This document shows, piece after piece, positions 1-11,175 of a stretch of 64,000 nucleotides of DNA; the stretch's first letter is position 1, and each line of letters starts with the position of its first letter. Source of the stretch: Parathielavia appendiculata (taxonomy: Eukaryota > Ascomycota > Sordariomycetes > Sordariales > Chaetomiaceae); assembly GCF_033297405.1 (NCBI RefSeq), contig NW_026944228.1, positions 425,853 through 489,852 on the forward strand, written 5' to 3'. The position numbers were made by a program, and so were the translations under genes. The notes beneath the pieces are model-generated. The model searched no databases, was not told where the DNA came from, and saw nothing but the letters and a program-made list of their open reading frames with translations.

Positions 1-330
1 CCTCTTTCTGGCTCCCAACCTTCCTTAGATAATGAGCTTGCAATGAGGCACAATTCCGACTCTGAGGACAGCAATGCAATCGCTGCTCGATCTCGGACTA
101 GTGCGGCCCGAGGGTTCAACCGTGAACTGGGAGATCGAGATCGCAGTGAGCGATGAAAGGAGGCCCGAGCCGCAGAGATAGAGATCTACAGACAGAACAT
201 TGCCCTTGAGCAGGAAACAGTCGGCAGGACGTTTTGAGCTCTTGCCTGTCTTGACTCACACAAACTAGGGTTTGTTGACAAGCGCATTCTCGCAGACCTC
301 GTCTTGGGAGAGCTCATCAGGGACATCGGC
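1..330 (+). other. Degenerate reading frame at the left edge
   Basis: Reading frame 1 from the first base is open except for two stops (TGA near 154 and TGA near 235). It would encode a polar, charged stretch rich in Arg and Glu (for example KEARAAEIEIYRQ), which looks coiled-coil or tail-like. It runs into the HET pseudogene that follows, in a different frame. I do not recognise it. It could be the tail of a decayed gene or transposase lying mainly outside the window. Confidence 0.25.
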
Positions 331-2122
331 ACCGCTACCCCTGCCTCGTGGCATGCCGGCTCGCTCGAGTGCTACAGGTAACAAGTTGGTTGAATCTGAC
401 ATCGAGACATACATGCTACACCCCAAGTGCTCACGACCAGGCCATCTGCCGAAGTTGCCGGACCGCGTCATCTGGGTGAAAGCGCCCTCGAGTGAGACGC
501 CTAGCGGCATCCGGCTGGCTGAAACCCAAATGCACAGGACGAAGCGAGCCCCCTACCTGACGCTGAGCTACTGCTGGGGCCCCGTCTCGCCCTTGACGTT
601 CCTGACCGACGCATCTACTCTTGAAGCGCGTAAGGCGGGCATTGCCTACGCGGATCTGCCACCGCTCTTTCAGAACGCCGTCGACCTTGCAATACTCCTT
701 GGCATTGAATATGTCGGATCGACCAGCTGTGCATCGTCCAGGGGTCGAGCACTAATTTCGCGCGGCAGGCTCCAAGATGGGAACCATTTACGGCAACGCC
801 ACGCTGACCATCTGCTCTGCTTCGGCTGTGCGTTGTAAGCCCCTGAAAGAAACAAACATGACCTAACTAAGGTAGCTTGACTGACTTATTTCAGATAACA
901 TGCTAGACTTCTGAGAGCGACCGCAATCCCGTCGACCGAGTCCCGAGATGGAGCACGTACGACATCATCAGGGACGCTAGCATAGGCAGATTCCCCTTTC
1001 AGGTCCGTCGGCGGTCGCAACGTTTGGGAATGGAGGCTCGGGGCGGTGATTACGGCAAGTATCAAAACGAGCGTGGATATGGCAAGAGCAGTAGGTCTTC
1101 CCGGTCGTAACTCTATCGAGAGCCCCCTGGGTCTCCCTTTCAGGGTCTGGAGCCAAGAGTCGAATGGGTTGCTAACCCGAAGTCCATTCTGCAGGATGTT
1201 GTCAGCGCGCACGTCTTCTTCACCCAATTCGCCCTTAAGTTCGAATGCCACGCCCACCCGGTTGGGAAGGCTTCGGCGAGGGTATGACAAGCCCGGCGTG
1301 GAGCGCCCAACTCGACAACGTCACCCACAGGACGCGGATGGACATGGTGGAAGAGTACACGCAACGGGCCATTACGCGCCCGTCGGACCGGCTGCCGGCC
1401 ATGGCGGCCATCATGCGGCGGATCGCCAAAGCACGCGGCTGGTCGCCGCTGTACGGCATGTGGGCAGACGCTCCGGTGGACAGCCTCGGGTGGCGAGCCA
1501 AGAAGTGGGATGGCCCCGTATCCAGGCATCTTCGTAGGGTGCATCCGGGCTTCTACGCGCCGACTTGGAGCTGGGCTAGCGTCGAGGGCCCGGTCTCGTA
1601 TCTGAACGTCAAGCGGACGGACCCCCACGATCTCGCGGTTGCCGACCTCGAGGTGGGAAAGTGGGATGCCGCGGTCATCACCGTCAACGGCCGCGTCATT
1701 GACAGAGATCAGTTGGGAGGTAACCGAGAGCCCTTGGACAGAGGACGGTGAACTTAGACAAAGCAGCTCTGGGAAGAACATCTTTGACTACCGCTATGCC
1801 ATACCGGGTCTGGCGCGAACAGGGAATTCCGATGGCGCCATGCCCATCACCGCCGACGTCGCCTTACAACCGTGGACGGGTGTCGTCAACGGCGAGAACG
1901 CCTCGACCGTTATCCACATCCCCATGGAGAGCCGTGGCCGGAAAAGTCGTGGTTCGGCAACTGTCTGTGTCTGATGTCCAGAGGCAGACGCTGAGGTGTC
2001 TTGTTCTTGTCTTGGGCCGATTACCACGTATACCAAGGGCTTGGGAACGCATCGCCACGGTTGCTGGGCCTGAGACAGTTGCCTTTGACCTCGCTGAGAA
2101 AATTGTTCTCGACATTGCTTGA
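272..2122 (+). pseudogene. HET-domain (heterokaryon incompatibility) pseudogene 1
   Basis: This is a remnant of a fungal HET-domain protein, a family that triggers cell death when incompatible hyphae fuse. Clear HET landmarks are present but lie in different frames: YLTLSYCWG near 555-580, the block ending in LGIEYV near 715, then IDQLCIVQ one frame over, then GTIYGNATLTI in a third frame near 780-815. The conserved C-terminal block APTWSWASVEGPV follows near 1558-1595. The breaks after EYV (a lost base in the expected Trp codon) and before the GTIYG block are single-base frameshifts that no normal intron explains. Further stops occur between 840 and 1245 and after 1750. A second HET relic lies immediately downstream in the same orientation. 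No product is expected. Confidence 0.8.
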
Positions 2123-2611
2123 CTCCCCTTCTTGCCAGAACAAGTTTCAACCGCCACCAGGAGAACCAGGCCGCCATGGGCCGCTACTGGCTCCGACCGA
2201 GGAGGAAGAGGCCCAGTGGCGCGCCGAGGCCGAGAGGAGGGCCGTGGGGAGGCTGAGAGGTACCACAACGAGGTTGATATTGCTGTCTACAACTGTCCAC
2301 AAGTACATACGACCATAGACGGTAGAGAACTCGGGATCCCGTCCGCTCTCCCTTAGATAAGCTACCGATCGCGGAACTAGTAGTTGGGTCGGTGACGACC
2401 AGCGAATCCTCCGTGTTGTATGTTTTTGCTTGGTTCTACTTTCTGATAGTAGGAACAAAAAATGCCAAATCATTTTGCCACAACTTACTCTGAGTCCGTT
2501 GTGATCTGTGCAGTTACTCAGAGTAGCTTGGTAGGGAACTCAGCTGTACTGGTACCTTCCCCACGTGCGGCCAAACTGGGCTCCAAGGAGAGGGATGTGC
2601 AGACATCATGA

Positions 2612-4375
2612 GTGCGCGGCCCCGGGTTGTTTGATCATTGGTCTGACGTACCTTCCCGGAACTGGGTCACGAGACGACGACCGCCTTATCAGGCAGCAGC
2701 AAGATCTCTGAAACACCCAAAACTTCCCGTATGCAATGAACTTGGCTTATTCTGCCCCACCTTGCTGTGCGAAATTTGCCGGGATCGGATCAGCGATGCC
2801 GTGGATAAAGGGCCGGGTTGGGACCAGGAGAGAATAGAGTACCGTCGCTACAAGCTCTACGATACACCAGACGAGTTAGGCAGAGGCGTTGTCGCGGGAT
2901 GCTACATATTCGGACGGTCTGGACACACGCAGCAGGCCCGCAAGGCCACAACTCGGTGTCTGGAGATTGATGCCTCAGCGAAAACCTACCGCTCCAGTTC
3001 GAGGTCTCATTCAACCAGTATTGGGGCTGGGGCGTACGGGGAAAATCGGGTTCGATCAAGATACAGCTCCTGCTTACAGGATCCATAGCAGGGCTCACGG
3101 GGTTCACTGGCAGATTCATACTCAACCCGAATCCAGAGGATGTGGCAAACGTATACGCCTCCCTCGGCCCGGACAGAACAATCGACGATACCGATACCTG
3201 AATCTCAACGGCTGCATCAGCGAAGTTGTGGGCGCATTGGTTGCGGGACTGCTCGGAGCCCCATGACTATTGTCGGGAACTGGGAGCTAAACTGCCACAA
3301 TTCCCTCTCAACAGCCTCATCGAGATCCTGGGCGACCGGAGTGAAACGGACATCCGCTGGCGGCTTGCTCTGCGCGAAGACATATGGCGACATCCCTTAT
3401 CTTACCCTGAGCCACTGCTGGGGATCTTTCCAACCTTACGTCTCGACTGAGAAATACCTGGACTTCTTACGGCCATCCTCCAGTTCGCAGCTCCTGAAGA
3501 CCTACCGAGACGCCTTGGACATAACATTGTCGCTCGGATTCCGATACCTTAGGTCGACTCTTCATGCATCATTCAGGATAATAACAATGACCGGCGAGCC
3601 CGATTTTCGATGATGTGGACCATCTACAAATGTTCAGAATGCAACACCGCCGCGACATAGGCCTCGGATGACAATGGTGGCTGCTTCGCGCTGAGGGAGG
3701 AATAGATCACGAAGCCTACAACGATCGTCTTGGATTCCATCAACGGCGATTACGAAGGACTGACCATGTATTGAATCGAATATGAATCTCGTTAAAGCGA
3801 GGATGTGGTCCAGGCTCCTCTGGACTCGCGGTGCTGGGTTGTCCAGGAGCGATATACTGCCAGGAAACAAGTCAATTTCGCCCGCAGCGAGGTATACTGG
3901 GAATGCCCAGAACTTGTTACTTCGGAGCATCTTCCCACCGGGATTCCAACGGAGAGCCTGGTCTGCGTTTCCAGGTTTTTCCCCACCAAGCCACGCCTCA
4001 ACTGCACAGCCGGGGGAGACTCTCGCAAAGAATGGCCCGACTGATCCAGTATTACTCGCGTTGCAGTCAGTCCGACAACCTGATTGCTCTTCCCGGCTTG
4101 GCCGCAGAGATGAGGAATGCCACGAACGACGTATACCTCGCTGGGCTCTGGCAAAGCGATCTCCAACGACAGCTTTGCTGGTGTTCGGATTTCGCCAATT
4201 GCTCCAGGATAGCAACACTCCTGGGTCCTACATGGTCTTGGGTGAGCCTGGATGGATCAGTGATAGTTGATCCACGCCATTATGAAGTCAGTGGTAAGAC
4301 TCAGGACCCCGGCGGTCCTAATTCATCAGCTGATTACATACAGATATTGGATGTCTCGTGTCACGGGTCGTGACA
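2612..4375 (+). pseudogene. HET-domain pseudogene 2
   Basis: This is a second decayed HET-domain gene, on the same strand as the first. The N-terminal zinc-ribbon-like part (CEICRDRISDA) lies near 2768-2800. The HET core is near 3390-3425 (YLTLSHCWG), followed by a block ending FRYL. The expected Trp-Ile-Asp motif is damaged there and the frame changes before SCIIQDNNND. Downstream, CWVVQERYTARKQVNFARS near 3832-3890 and EYWEC-like and GLWQSDLQRQLCW blocks (to about 4180) match the usual HET C-terminal architecture, ending in GPTWSWVSLDGSV near 4222-4262. At least four frames are needed to follow the protein, with in-frame stops in each. It diverges strongly from pseudogene 1, so it is not a recent tandem copy. 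Confidence 0.8.
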
Positions 4376-5069
4376 GTGTGAGGTTCATGTGCGCAACTCC
4401 TGGTTCGACTGGACAGTTCGAACCACGGTCCCTCTTTTGAGGGTGTTACGCAGTGGTCAGTTGCGCCCACCCGTGACATCTCGTCCCATTCAGAAGGCCC
4501 ATCCGGGTTGCACAGCTTTACCAAGTTGAAGTTGACCGTACGAGGCATTTCATTGTGGGCTCGAAATGTTGATGGTATTCCAGGTCCCACTTCAAACTCT
4601 TCGACAAAGGTTCTGGTAAAGACATTCAACCCGAAGTTCTCAACCGACGCTAATACGGAGTTTACCTTCTAAACTTATAGTAGACTCTGTTGTAAGCCTC
4701 TATAATCAAGTGCCCTATAGTAGTTCCTCCCTCCCCTAGCCCAACTCCTATTTATAGGGCCTTTTTGTATAGCCGTTCCTTAAAGTCAGCCAACCGTTTG
4801 TTGAGGTAGAGGTTCATCAGTGGCACTCAGGCCTCTGTTTCTAAGCACCTAGTAGGGGCCGTTTTATAGGCCTCTACTACTATACGAAGGCTCCTGTTCT
4901 GAGCTTTGGACGAGGCCTTTAAAATCGACGTATTCAAAGGCTACTTCGAGCTCTACTGGGACGAGAATGCTAGGCGCGATCTTAAGAGGTGGCGAAAACT
5001 CCGAGAAGAACGGTACTTAATCCGCCTTTTCATGTGGGTGGATGAGCTCTTAACGGAAATGCAGGGTTA
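4376..5069. other. Transposon-derived spacer
   Basis: No intact gene is present. The stretch 4690-4900 has repeated short words built on CTATAGTAG and GGCCTCTACTAC. From about 4905 to 5050 one plus-strand frame stays open (including FKGYFELYWDENARRDLKRW) and abuts the mariner transposase remnant. That peptide does not look like a Tc1/mariner domain, so it may come from another mobile element. Confidence 0.4.
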
Positions 5070-5591
5070 GTGTTGAGGGAGGTACAGGTTCAGAACCCGC
5101 ACTTTCAGCAGGATAATGCTCGGGTGCACACTTCAGCATCCTCGACCGAGTGGCTCCTGAACTCCGCAATTGAGGTCCTCGAAGACTGGCCTGCTCACAG
5201 CCCAGATCTTAACCCAATTGAGCATATGTGGGCTCTGTTGAAACGGAAAATGAAGCAGGAATATCAACATATCTGGTCCCTCAAGAAAAACCAGCTGGAT
5301 GTTGCTGAGTTTACCCGATGTCTTCGGCGTTGTTGGTGGTCGATTGACCAAGCTCAGATTGACAGGCTGATCGACTCGATGCCCCGGCGATTGGCTCCAG
5401 TCAAGAAAGCCAGGGGTTGGTATACAAAATATTGATGGCTGGGACCAGGGCTTCAAACTGTGTATATTTGTATTGCTAGAAATTAAGGTGGTGGAACGCT
5501 ACGCAAGATAGGTATCTTGGTCATGATGTCAAAAAATGTGTGGCGGGTATGGTTGATGCGGGGTCTCGCAGACTTTTGGACCCCCACTGTA
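5070..5591 (+). mobile_element. Tc1/mariner-type transposon, 5'-truncated copy
   Basis: The frame 5070-5435 encodes the C-terminal part of a DDE transposase. It carries the second catalytic Asp in FQQDNARVHTS, the SPDLNPIEHMW block with the third acidic residue, and a helical tail ending at a stop near 5433. The first catalytic Asp and the DNA-binding region are absent. About 125 bp after the stop lies a candidate right terminal inverted repeat, reading outward as CAGTGGGGGTCCAAAAGTC (reverse complement of roughly 5560-5589), followed by a TA dinucleotide at 5590-5591, the target site used by this superfamily. No matching left repeat was found upstream, so this is a dead fragment. Confidence 0.8.
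5560..5591 (-). repeat. Right terminal inverted repeat of the mariner remnant
   Basis: The sequence ending in CACTG followed by TA is typical of a mariner inverted repeat beside its TA target duplication. It lies directly downstream of the transposase tail. The left partner is missing. Confidence 0.6.
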
Positions 5592-5876
5592 CCTTCCTCG
5601 ATATGCAAGTCTGAGAGGCCAAGCTTCTCAGAGATCAATCACACATCACCGTGGAGGATTGACGATTCATATCTTTGAAAGTCCGATTTGGGATGCCAAG
5701 AGCTGCAGTGAGTGTCTCGGACTTCGACTTCAAAATGCGCAACGTCCCCGCACCACGCATTGAGGACTCTTTCTCATGCAAGACTTGGAGGACGCTCACC
5801 GCCCTGTACAGTCTAGCCTGACGTGGCTGCCACAGTTCCGTTGTTCCGCAGTTTGCTCTGTCCCAGACTTCAAACC

Positions 5877-6948
5877 ATGACCTTAAGGAAATCAAAGTTG
5901 AAATACACGGCCGTCACGGGGTTCTTCGAGCACGATACGCAACCAGGCCCGCCATTTCTGGCCGTGAGTTCTCACTGCTCGTCCACAACCGCCCGCCGGG
6001 TTTCGCTGACGTCCATGACAGACAACCTTACCAGGGCTTGGGTTGATCGACCGGGTATATGAGACGGATGGTAAATTCGATCCCCAGCGCCAGAAGGCAG
6101 CCTGGGAGCGGTTCGCGCGCTACCTTGACCATTTGAACAGGCCAGGCAGCCGGGCTGTGTACAAGCTTCTATATGCGGCTCGTCACGGCCAGGGCTACCA
6201 CAACGTCATGGAGGCAGAGATCGGGACGGTTTTGTGGGAGGTACAGTCTCTTTCCGTAACTTCAGTGCCAGTGCTTGATTAACTACCTTACGATATGCTA
6301 ATATCATCCATCCGTTCCGAGCAGTCACACTGGGCAAAACTAGTTGGCAACGAGAATATGACCTGGGCAGACGCTCGTCTGACCGCAGTCGGCATACGCC
6401 AGGCCGAGGACATGAAAGCCTTCTGGGCAGACGCCGCCGTCAACCTAAAACTACCATTGCCCTACCGGCACTACGCAAGCCCCCTTGCCCGCTGCCTGGA
6501 GACCTGCGAGAGAGCTTTTGCAGACCTAAAGCTGCCATGCGCCGCCGGCGAGGTACCGCCATTCGAACCTCGCGTCAAGGAGCTCCTTCGGGAGCGACTG
6601 GGAATCCATACGTGCGACCGCCGTCACACCCGGTCTTGGATACGAACCAACTTTCCGCAATTCTCGCTCGAGCCCGGCTTTGCAGAGGAGGATGAGCTGT
6701 GGTGTCTTGATGTGCGTGAGACGCCGGAGGAACATGCGGATCGGGTCGAGGCCTTCCTGGATGACGTGTTCTCGCACGACGTTGTGCCCATCATCTCGGT
6801 CACCGCCCACTGTGGGACGTTTGAGGTGTTGTGTCATCTGATCGGCCATCCCACGGTCAAGTCCGCGCCGGGGTCTATTGTTCCGTTTCTAATCAAGGCT
6901 GAGGCTGTTCTTGACGAGGAAAGCGTTGACGGGACTGCTAGCGCTTAG
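5877..6948 (+). CDS. Histidine phosphatase (phosphoglycerate-mutase-like) family protein
   Basis: This three-exon gene has exons 5877-5963, 6022-6240 and 6325-6948, all phases agreeing, and encodes 309 residues. It belongs to the histidine phosphatase superfamily. The catalytic RHG motif is at residues 83-85 (AARHGQG), and the second catalytic His lies in ISVTAHCG near the C-terminus. Fungal members of this clade are usually called phosphoglycerate mutase-like, but their substrates are mostly unknown and glycolytic activity should not be assumed. There is no signal peptide, so it is probably cytosolic. A secreted paralogue lies near 38 kb on the other strand and shares both intron positions. 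It appears to be the only intact gene in the first 12 kb. Confidence 0.85.
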
Positions 6949-7159
6949 CAGATCTGCTGCTTATTTTGGAAGACACGCGGAACATTCTAGTTGAAGTCCG
7001 TGACCACCCGTTTGTATTCTAGCAAATTTACCCGTCACTCAGATCAAGAACTTGTCTCTACTACCCTAAGTTCGACGGTCAGACAGGGTAGAGAATCAAC
7101 CCTCAAGCGTTAAGTCACCGCCGTAGCCTTGCTGCTACCACCCCACGTCTGTTCTCTGC

Positions 7160-7932
7160 GTGGGCCCCCAAGCCAGAAGAAACCCTCTTCCTAGCTCCAG
7201 ACGAGACTCTCTCGTTCAAGTGGTAAACGGCTTTCTCCTCCTCCGACGCCGCCTTCTACGCCAGACTAACGGGCAAGACTTTTTCCAGGCGCCGCCCATG
7301 AAGGAGGCCTTCGAAGTTCTAATCACTCTTAGGGTATCCGTACGACCGTACCCGGAGTTGATCGTCTCGACCGACGCAAAGGACATGGGAGCTCTTCATC
7401 TACTTTTGTGTCATTGACCCGCAGGGCAACAAAACTCGTATTCCGCCTCAACCACGACGAGCCCGCCATGTCCTTTGTCCGGACCTGGTTCCGTCTGTCC
7501 CACCGGACGCTTTCCGTTAGTAGCAGCAGCAGCAGCAGCAGCAAGTCGACGCCCAACCGGCCTGTCCCGGAGCAGATGAGGTTGGCGCCGGTCGGCAAGA
7601 ACCAGTACTACGATGTCAAGACCCCCATGCCGCCAACCTCCATGATCTTCGCGTTGAGCCAGGCCACAGGCTCGCGGTCGCGCTGTGCGCCTACGACGAG
7701 GACGAGTTCATCCCGCTCATGCGCCATGTCGGTCCCGATAGACCGGATGTTGTGTTCTCTGGGACATGACAGGATCGTCCTCGGGGGTAAAGTGGTGGTA
7801 CCCGTCGTCAGGCGTGATGATCCTTTGCGAGGAGTTACTCCCGGTGACCTCAGCCAAGAGCTTCCCGCACTAATAGGTCGTGTCATAAGCATGGGGGTGT
7901 GTGAGTGCTCTTCTCTGCGCCAAGGGTCGTAG
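7160..7932 (+). pseudogene. Unrecognised degenerate coding region
   Basis: Several overlapping plus-strand frames have protein-like composition, but none gives a complete gene. They include a frame with GKNQYYDVKTPMPPTSM near 7597-7640, followed one frame over by AYDEDEFIPLMRHVGPDRP near 7690-7745, as expected if a single gene suffered a frameshift. A (AGC)7 run at 7522-7542 encodes Ser or Ser-like repeats. I do not recognise a family. It may be a decayed gene of two or more exons whose start and end are lost. Confidence 0.3.
7522..7542 (+). repeat. (AGC)7 trinucleotide repeat
   Basis: Seven perfect AGC units lie inside the degenerate coding region. They would be polyserine in the longest frame. 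Confidence 0.9.
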
Positions 7933-8034
7933 TTGTATTTGTACATACAATGTCGTCAGAACCTGTTTTCCTTACATGTATCATACATCATGTTCTTGTT
8001 CCCACTGCCGGGGAGATTCTGGCTAAAGTAATAA

Positions 8035-9126
8035 ATGTGTAGAGCCATAACAGGACATGGATGGGCGGAGTCCGGTGACTCGCTTGCTCGGAATCATGAA
8101 AACCTCAAGCTGTTCCGTGCTGGGAAGGCCGGTGGTACGGGCCTGCAGCATCCCTACTCCCTGGGCCATTTGCGGGGTGAAAAGCTCAGAAGACGTACTG
8201 CCAAAATTCTTCTCAGTAGCAAGATCCTCTTGATAATCCCCCAGCTCCTTGAAAACGTTGTCGACAATCTTGATCCACCGGCGGTTAGAGTTTGTGACCC
8301 AGCGAGCTTTGGTATAGTCCCAGTATTCTGAATACCATCCCGCGGTCTCCCAGTCAACGATGCCAGAGAGCTTGCCTTCTTTGACCATGATGTTCCTCAT
8401 GTTCCAATCACCCGCGGGTGAAGACAATCCTATGCCCACTGCGATGGACAACATCAGGCAAGGCGCCACAGCGCAGTGTGTTGTTGAAGTCGTCCTCATC
8501 TTTGAATGGACCGAAAACGTCGCCACGGGCTTCGTCGTAATCAGCATTGATGATTCTGCCGTCATAGACGCCACCCCCAACAGCCTTCGTGATTTCGTAG
8601 GCTGGCGCAACCGTTCGGGAATGGATCATAGCTGTACTAGCCACGTCCGCAAACTCCGAATCAGATTGGCAACTTCCTCATCACTCTTGGCTTCGATGCA
8701 CAAGCCAACATGGTACTCGGGTACGGCTGACGTGAGCAGGTAGGAAATCTTGCCGTCAGAGATGCGAGGGATGCGAGGGACGACGACATCCGTATGGAGT
8801 TTCACCAGCTCCAAGGCACCGAACTCATTTTCCAGACGGCGGTGGCATGCGACACTCCTCGTCTTCAGATATAATCCGAATGGGAGTTGCTGAACGCTCA
8901 AACTGCAGGTTGGGCCCCAGAGACGATCTCCAAGGCACGTCAAACCGCGGTAGGCTCGGACCCGGAGAGTAGGTGGTACACAGTGCCAGACAGAAGCCAG
9001 AACGGCAGTGTGGGGCTTCAAGACAAAGCTCAAGGGAGAGATGGCGAGGCTGGCTATGTTACGAACCTCCTGGGAGAGGCTTCGAAGGATTTTAACCCAT
9101 GGCATCAGTTTGGATAAGCGGGCCAC
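8035..9126 (-). pseudogene. Aminoglycoside-phosphotransferase-like kinase, frameshifted
   Basis: Read on the minus strand, this follows the fungal APH/choline-kinase-like family. The N-terminal block RVRAYRGLTCLGDRLWG and LPFGLYLKTR is near 8872-8960. Next come GGGVYDGRI and GPFKDEDDFNNTLR (8470-8570), the catalytic-loop region (IVFTRG then DWNMRNIMV near 8385-8425), and the metal-binding block GIVDWETAGWYSEYW near 8325-8370. Two frame changes separate these blocks, one near 8626-8640 and one inside the catalytic loop at about 8417, where an extra G seems to split the expected His/Arg-Gly-Asp. Every other family block is preserved, so the loss looks recent, or one lesion could be a sequence error. 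No clear ATG precedes 9105. Confidence 0.7.
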
Positions 9127-9889
9127 GCACTGTGGCGATGAGCGGGCTAGGATGGCGACGCCAATAGAAGGGTGCTCGAGGAAATCCCTTCTGATGCGGC
9201 TGGCTCCTGTTGAAGATGGGAGGGCGGATCCGTTGTGCTATTTCTCGAGCGACCTAGGTCCAGCGTATCGATTTAGAGAACAGCCCAAGATCTGGAGCGC
9301 TGGGCGAGCTGGTGTGGCCATGCCTGAAGCCGAGTGGTCGGCAAATGATCCCTTCCGAAGTGGTCGGACCTCGTTCATGATGTTGGGCGGCGTCGGCCCA
9401 CCAAACTTTCTTGATATGAACGCGGTGCTAGATCGGCTGTTAGTACAGATCTTGTCCAGAAAGGAGCATTAGTCACGTACGTTTTGGCTTTTTGTGAACC
9501 GAAGACAAAAGTAGCCCTGCGCAAATACCTCTGCCACAGGCTCATGGACCAGCTGGAGGTTTTGGGGGATGTTTTCCAGTCTCGGCGCTCAGGGCGAATT
9601 CTGTAAGGGAGGGGAGAGAAGAAGGACCCCAGCATCTCGCGCAAGGCCTGGTAGTGAATCTTATCCACACAAAAAAAAGAACACATACACATCAGGCGCC
9701 GATGAGTTTGAAGTACTCACTGAAATCAGTTGCTTTGCAGTCTCAGGGAATATCCGGACGACGATGAGCGGATGAAGAGCGAACCGGTCAGGCCCGAAAT
9801 GCAACGTTTGGCGCCGTCCCGCCTTGTGATATTGCGGACAATGGACCTGTCGCATACGGGGCCGATACTATCGAATCAACTTTAAAATA
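9127..9889. other. Spacer with no recognisable gene
   Basis: Open frames occur on both strands (for example plus 9008-9472 and minus 9375-9692), but none has a family motif, consistent composition or plausible splice structure. I see nothing I can assign. Confidence 0.4.
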
Positions 9890-10319
9890 TTAGCCGGAAC
9901 ACTGAGTGATGGACGAGTAGGGCTTAGAATTTGAGATCAACTCGATCCATTCCGAGAAGAAAGCGGTCAGCCCGGCGATGCGCTTGTAGGAGGGCCATCT
10001 CTGCAAGAAGTAGCTCGCGGCTCGCTCAGAATCAATAGCTTGATCGGTGAAGCTCTCGAGTAATTCTCCGTCCGGGTGAGGCAAGCCGGCGTCTCTGATG
10101 GCTGTCCAACGCCAACTCGACATTTGCCGACGGGACTGTCATTGTTGGCAGACTTGGGCAGCGTGATGATTCACGTCGGAATAGAGGTAGAAAAAATCCG
10201 GCTTTACAGCAAGACAATTGTGAAATCATTTGAGAGAGCGGAGAGTTTTGAAGAGTTGAGAGCAGGTGCCAAGCAAGAACTGCGGTTTCTCCTGTCCATT
10301 GGCAAAGGCAAGGGTACAA
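9890..10319 (-). pseudogene. Unrecognised degenerate minus-strand frame
   Basis: The minus-strand frame ending near 9890 reads as a credible protein C-terminus (ERAASYFLQRWPSYKRIAG then LTAFFSEWIELI), with amphipathic helical spacing. Upstream, the same frame is interrupted by stops near 10135 and 10235, while a neighbouring frame is open. It lies 0.8 kb beyond the kinase pseudogene on the same strand. I do not recognise the family, and it is probably a gene fragment. Confidence 0.25.
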
Positions 10320-10808
10320 CTATGTAGTTGGCCTTCAACCCTATGAGAAATTAAGCTTTGCCAAGAACTGGTGGAATCTGTGGGGTAAGGGCTTGGCAGA
10401 AGACCGCCCTAGTCCTCCGAATACAGCGATGTAAGCCAATGCCTCTTCTGCGAGGCTGCATACTCTATTATGCTCGACGACTTGGACCAGTTTCAAGGAT
10501 AGAGACAATGTATCCAGCAGTGAGTCTGGATGCTCGCTTGTTGCCATCATCCCACTGTTAGTGCGAGGGAGTTATTATGCAACCACCGCGTCAACCAAGC
10601 ATTCCTTCCCACCTCCTTATTGAACCTGGAAGATGGGTAGAGGACTTCATCCCGAGATGCCGACCATGACTTCACTATTTACATTCACACATGCCTGCTT
10701 CCACTTTATCCCACTATTTTCCTTTCTTTCCCCTCCCAGTCGACCTCCCAGACCACGAACTCAATTGCTGAGAGCAACCCGTCAAAAGCGTCGGTCACTC
10801 TGATTCGG

Positions 10809-11175
10809 ATGAGCAGTCTGAGTGGAACCGTTAGCGTCGTTATCCAAGTCATCCAGAGCATTCCGGCTGATAGTCGCCCATCTCAGTGGACTGGGGAGAC
10901 GTTCAACTGTAAGACATGGCTCAAGGACGCCCTTGCGGCCCTGGATGCCTCGGGAACCATCCGGCTGCCGATGGGCATCGGTGAGTCCTTAATTCCTGTT
11001 ATCCTATGTTTCTGTCTTCCTCAGACTGACCCATCCACGAATGATAGATGATCTCTTCCGAGTGGCGCGTCACCGTGGCATAGAGAAGCTGGCAGAAGCT
11101 GAACTCGGGCACGATGCGAACGTCGAGAACGACCCCGAGGACGATATGGATTATGAACGACTTGGAAATGGATGA
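10809..11175 (+). CDS. 3' part of a small uncharacterised fungal protein (CxxWxxxAL type)
   Basis: Two exons, 10809-10980 and 11048-11175, join in phase (GTGAGT donor, TAG acceptor) and give VSVVIQVIQSI near the start, then CKTWLKDALAALD and an acidic tail ending at TGA. The Cys-x2-Trp-x4-Ala-Leu pattern, with a short helical tail, resembles the C-terminal half of small uncharacterised fungal proteins (as I recall, DUF6914-like). The usual N-terminal part with the His-containing sheet was not found upstream, so the first ATG may be an artefact and the gene may be 5'-truncated. No function is known. Confidence 0.4.

Noticed and set aside
272..4375. Repeat-induced point mutation as the cause of HET decay
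   Set aside because: Most visible lesions are small indels and the DNA is not strongly AT-shifted. One Trp-to-stop change fits, but the dense transition pattern is absent.
4395..4430. Possible tRNA B-box (GGTTCGACT)
   Set aside because: There is no A-box at the right distance, no cloverleaf could be folded by eye, and it is not near a typical terminator run.
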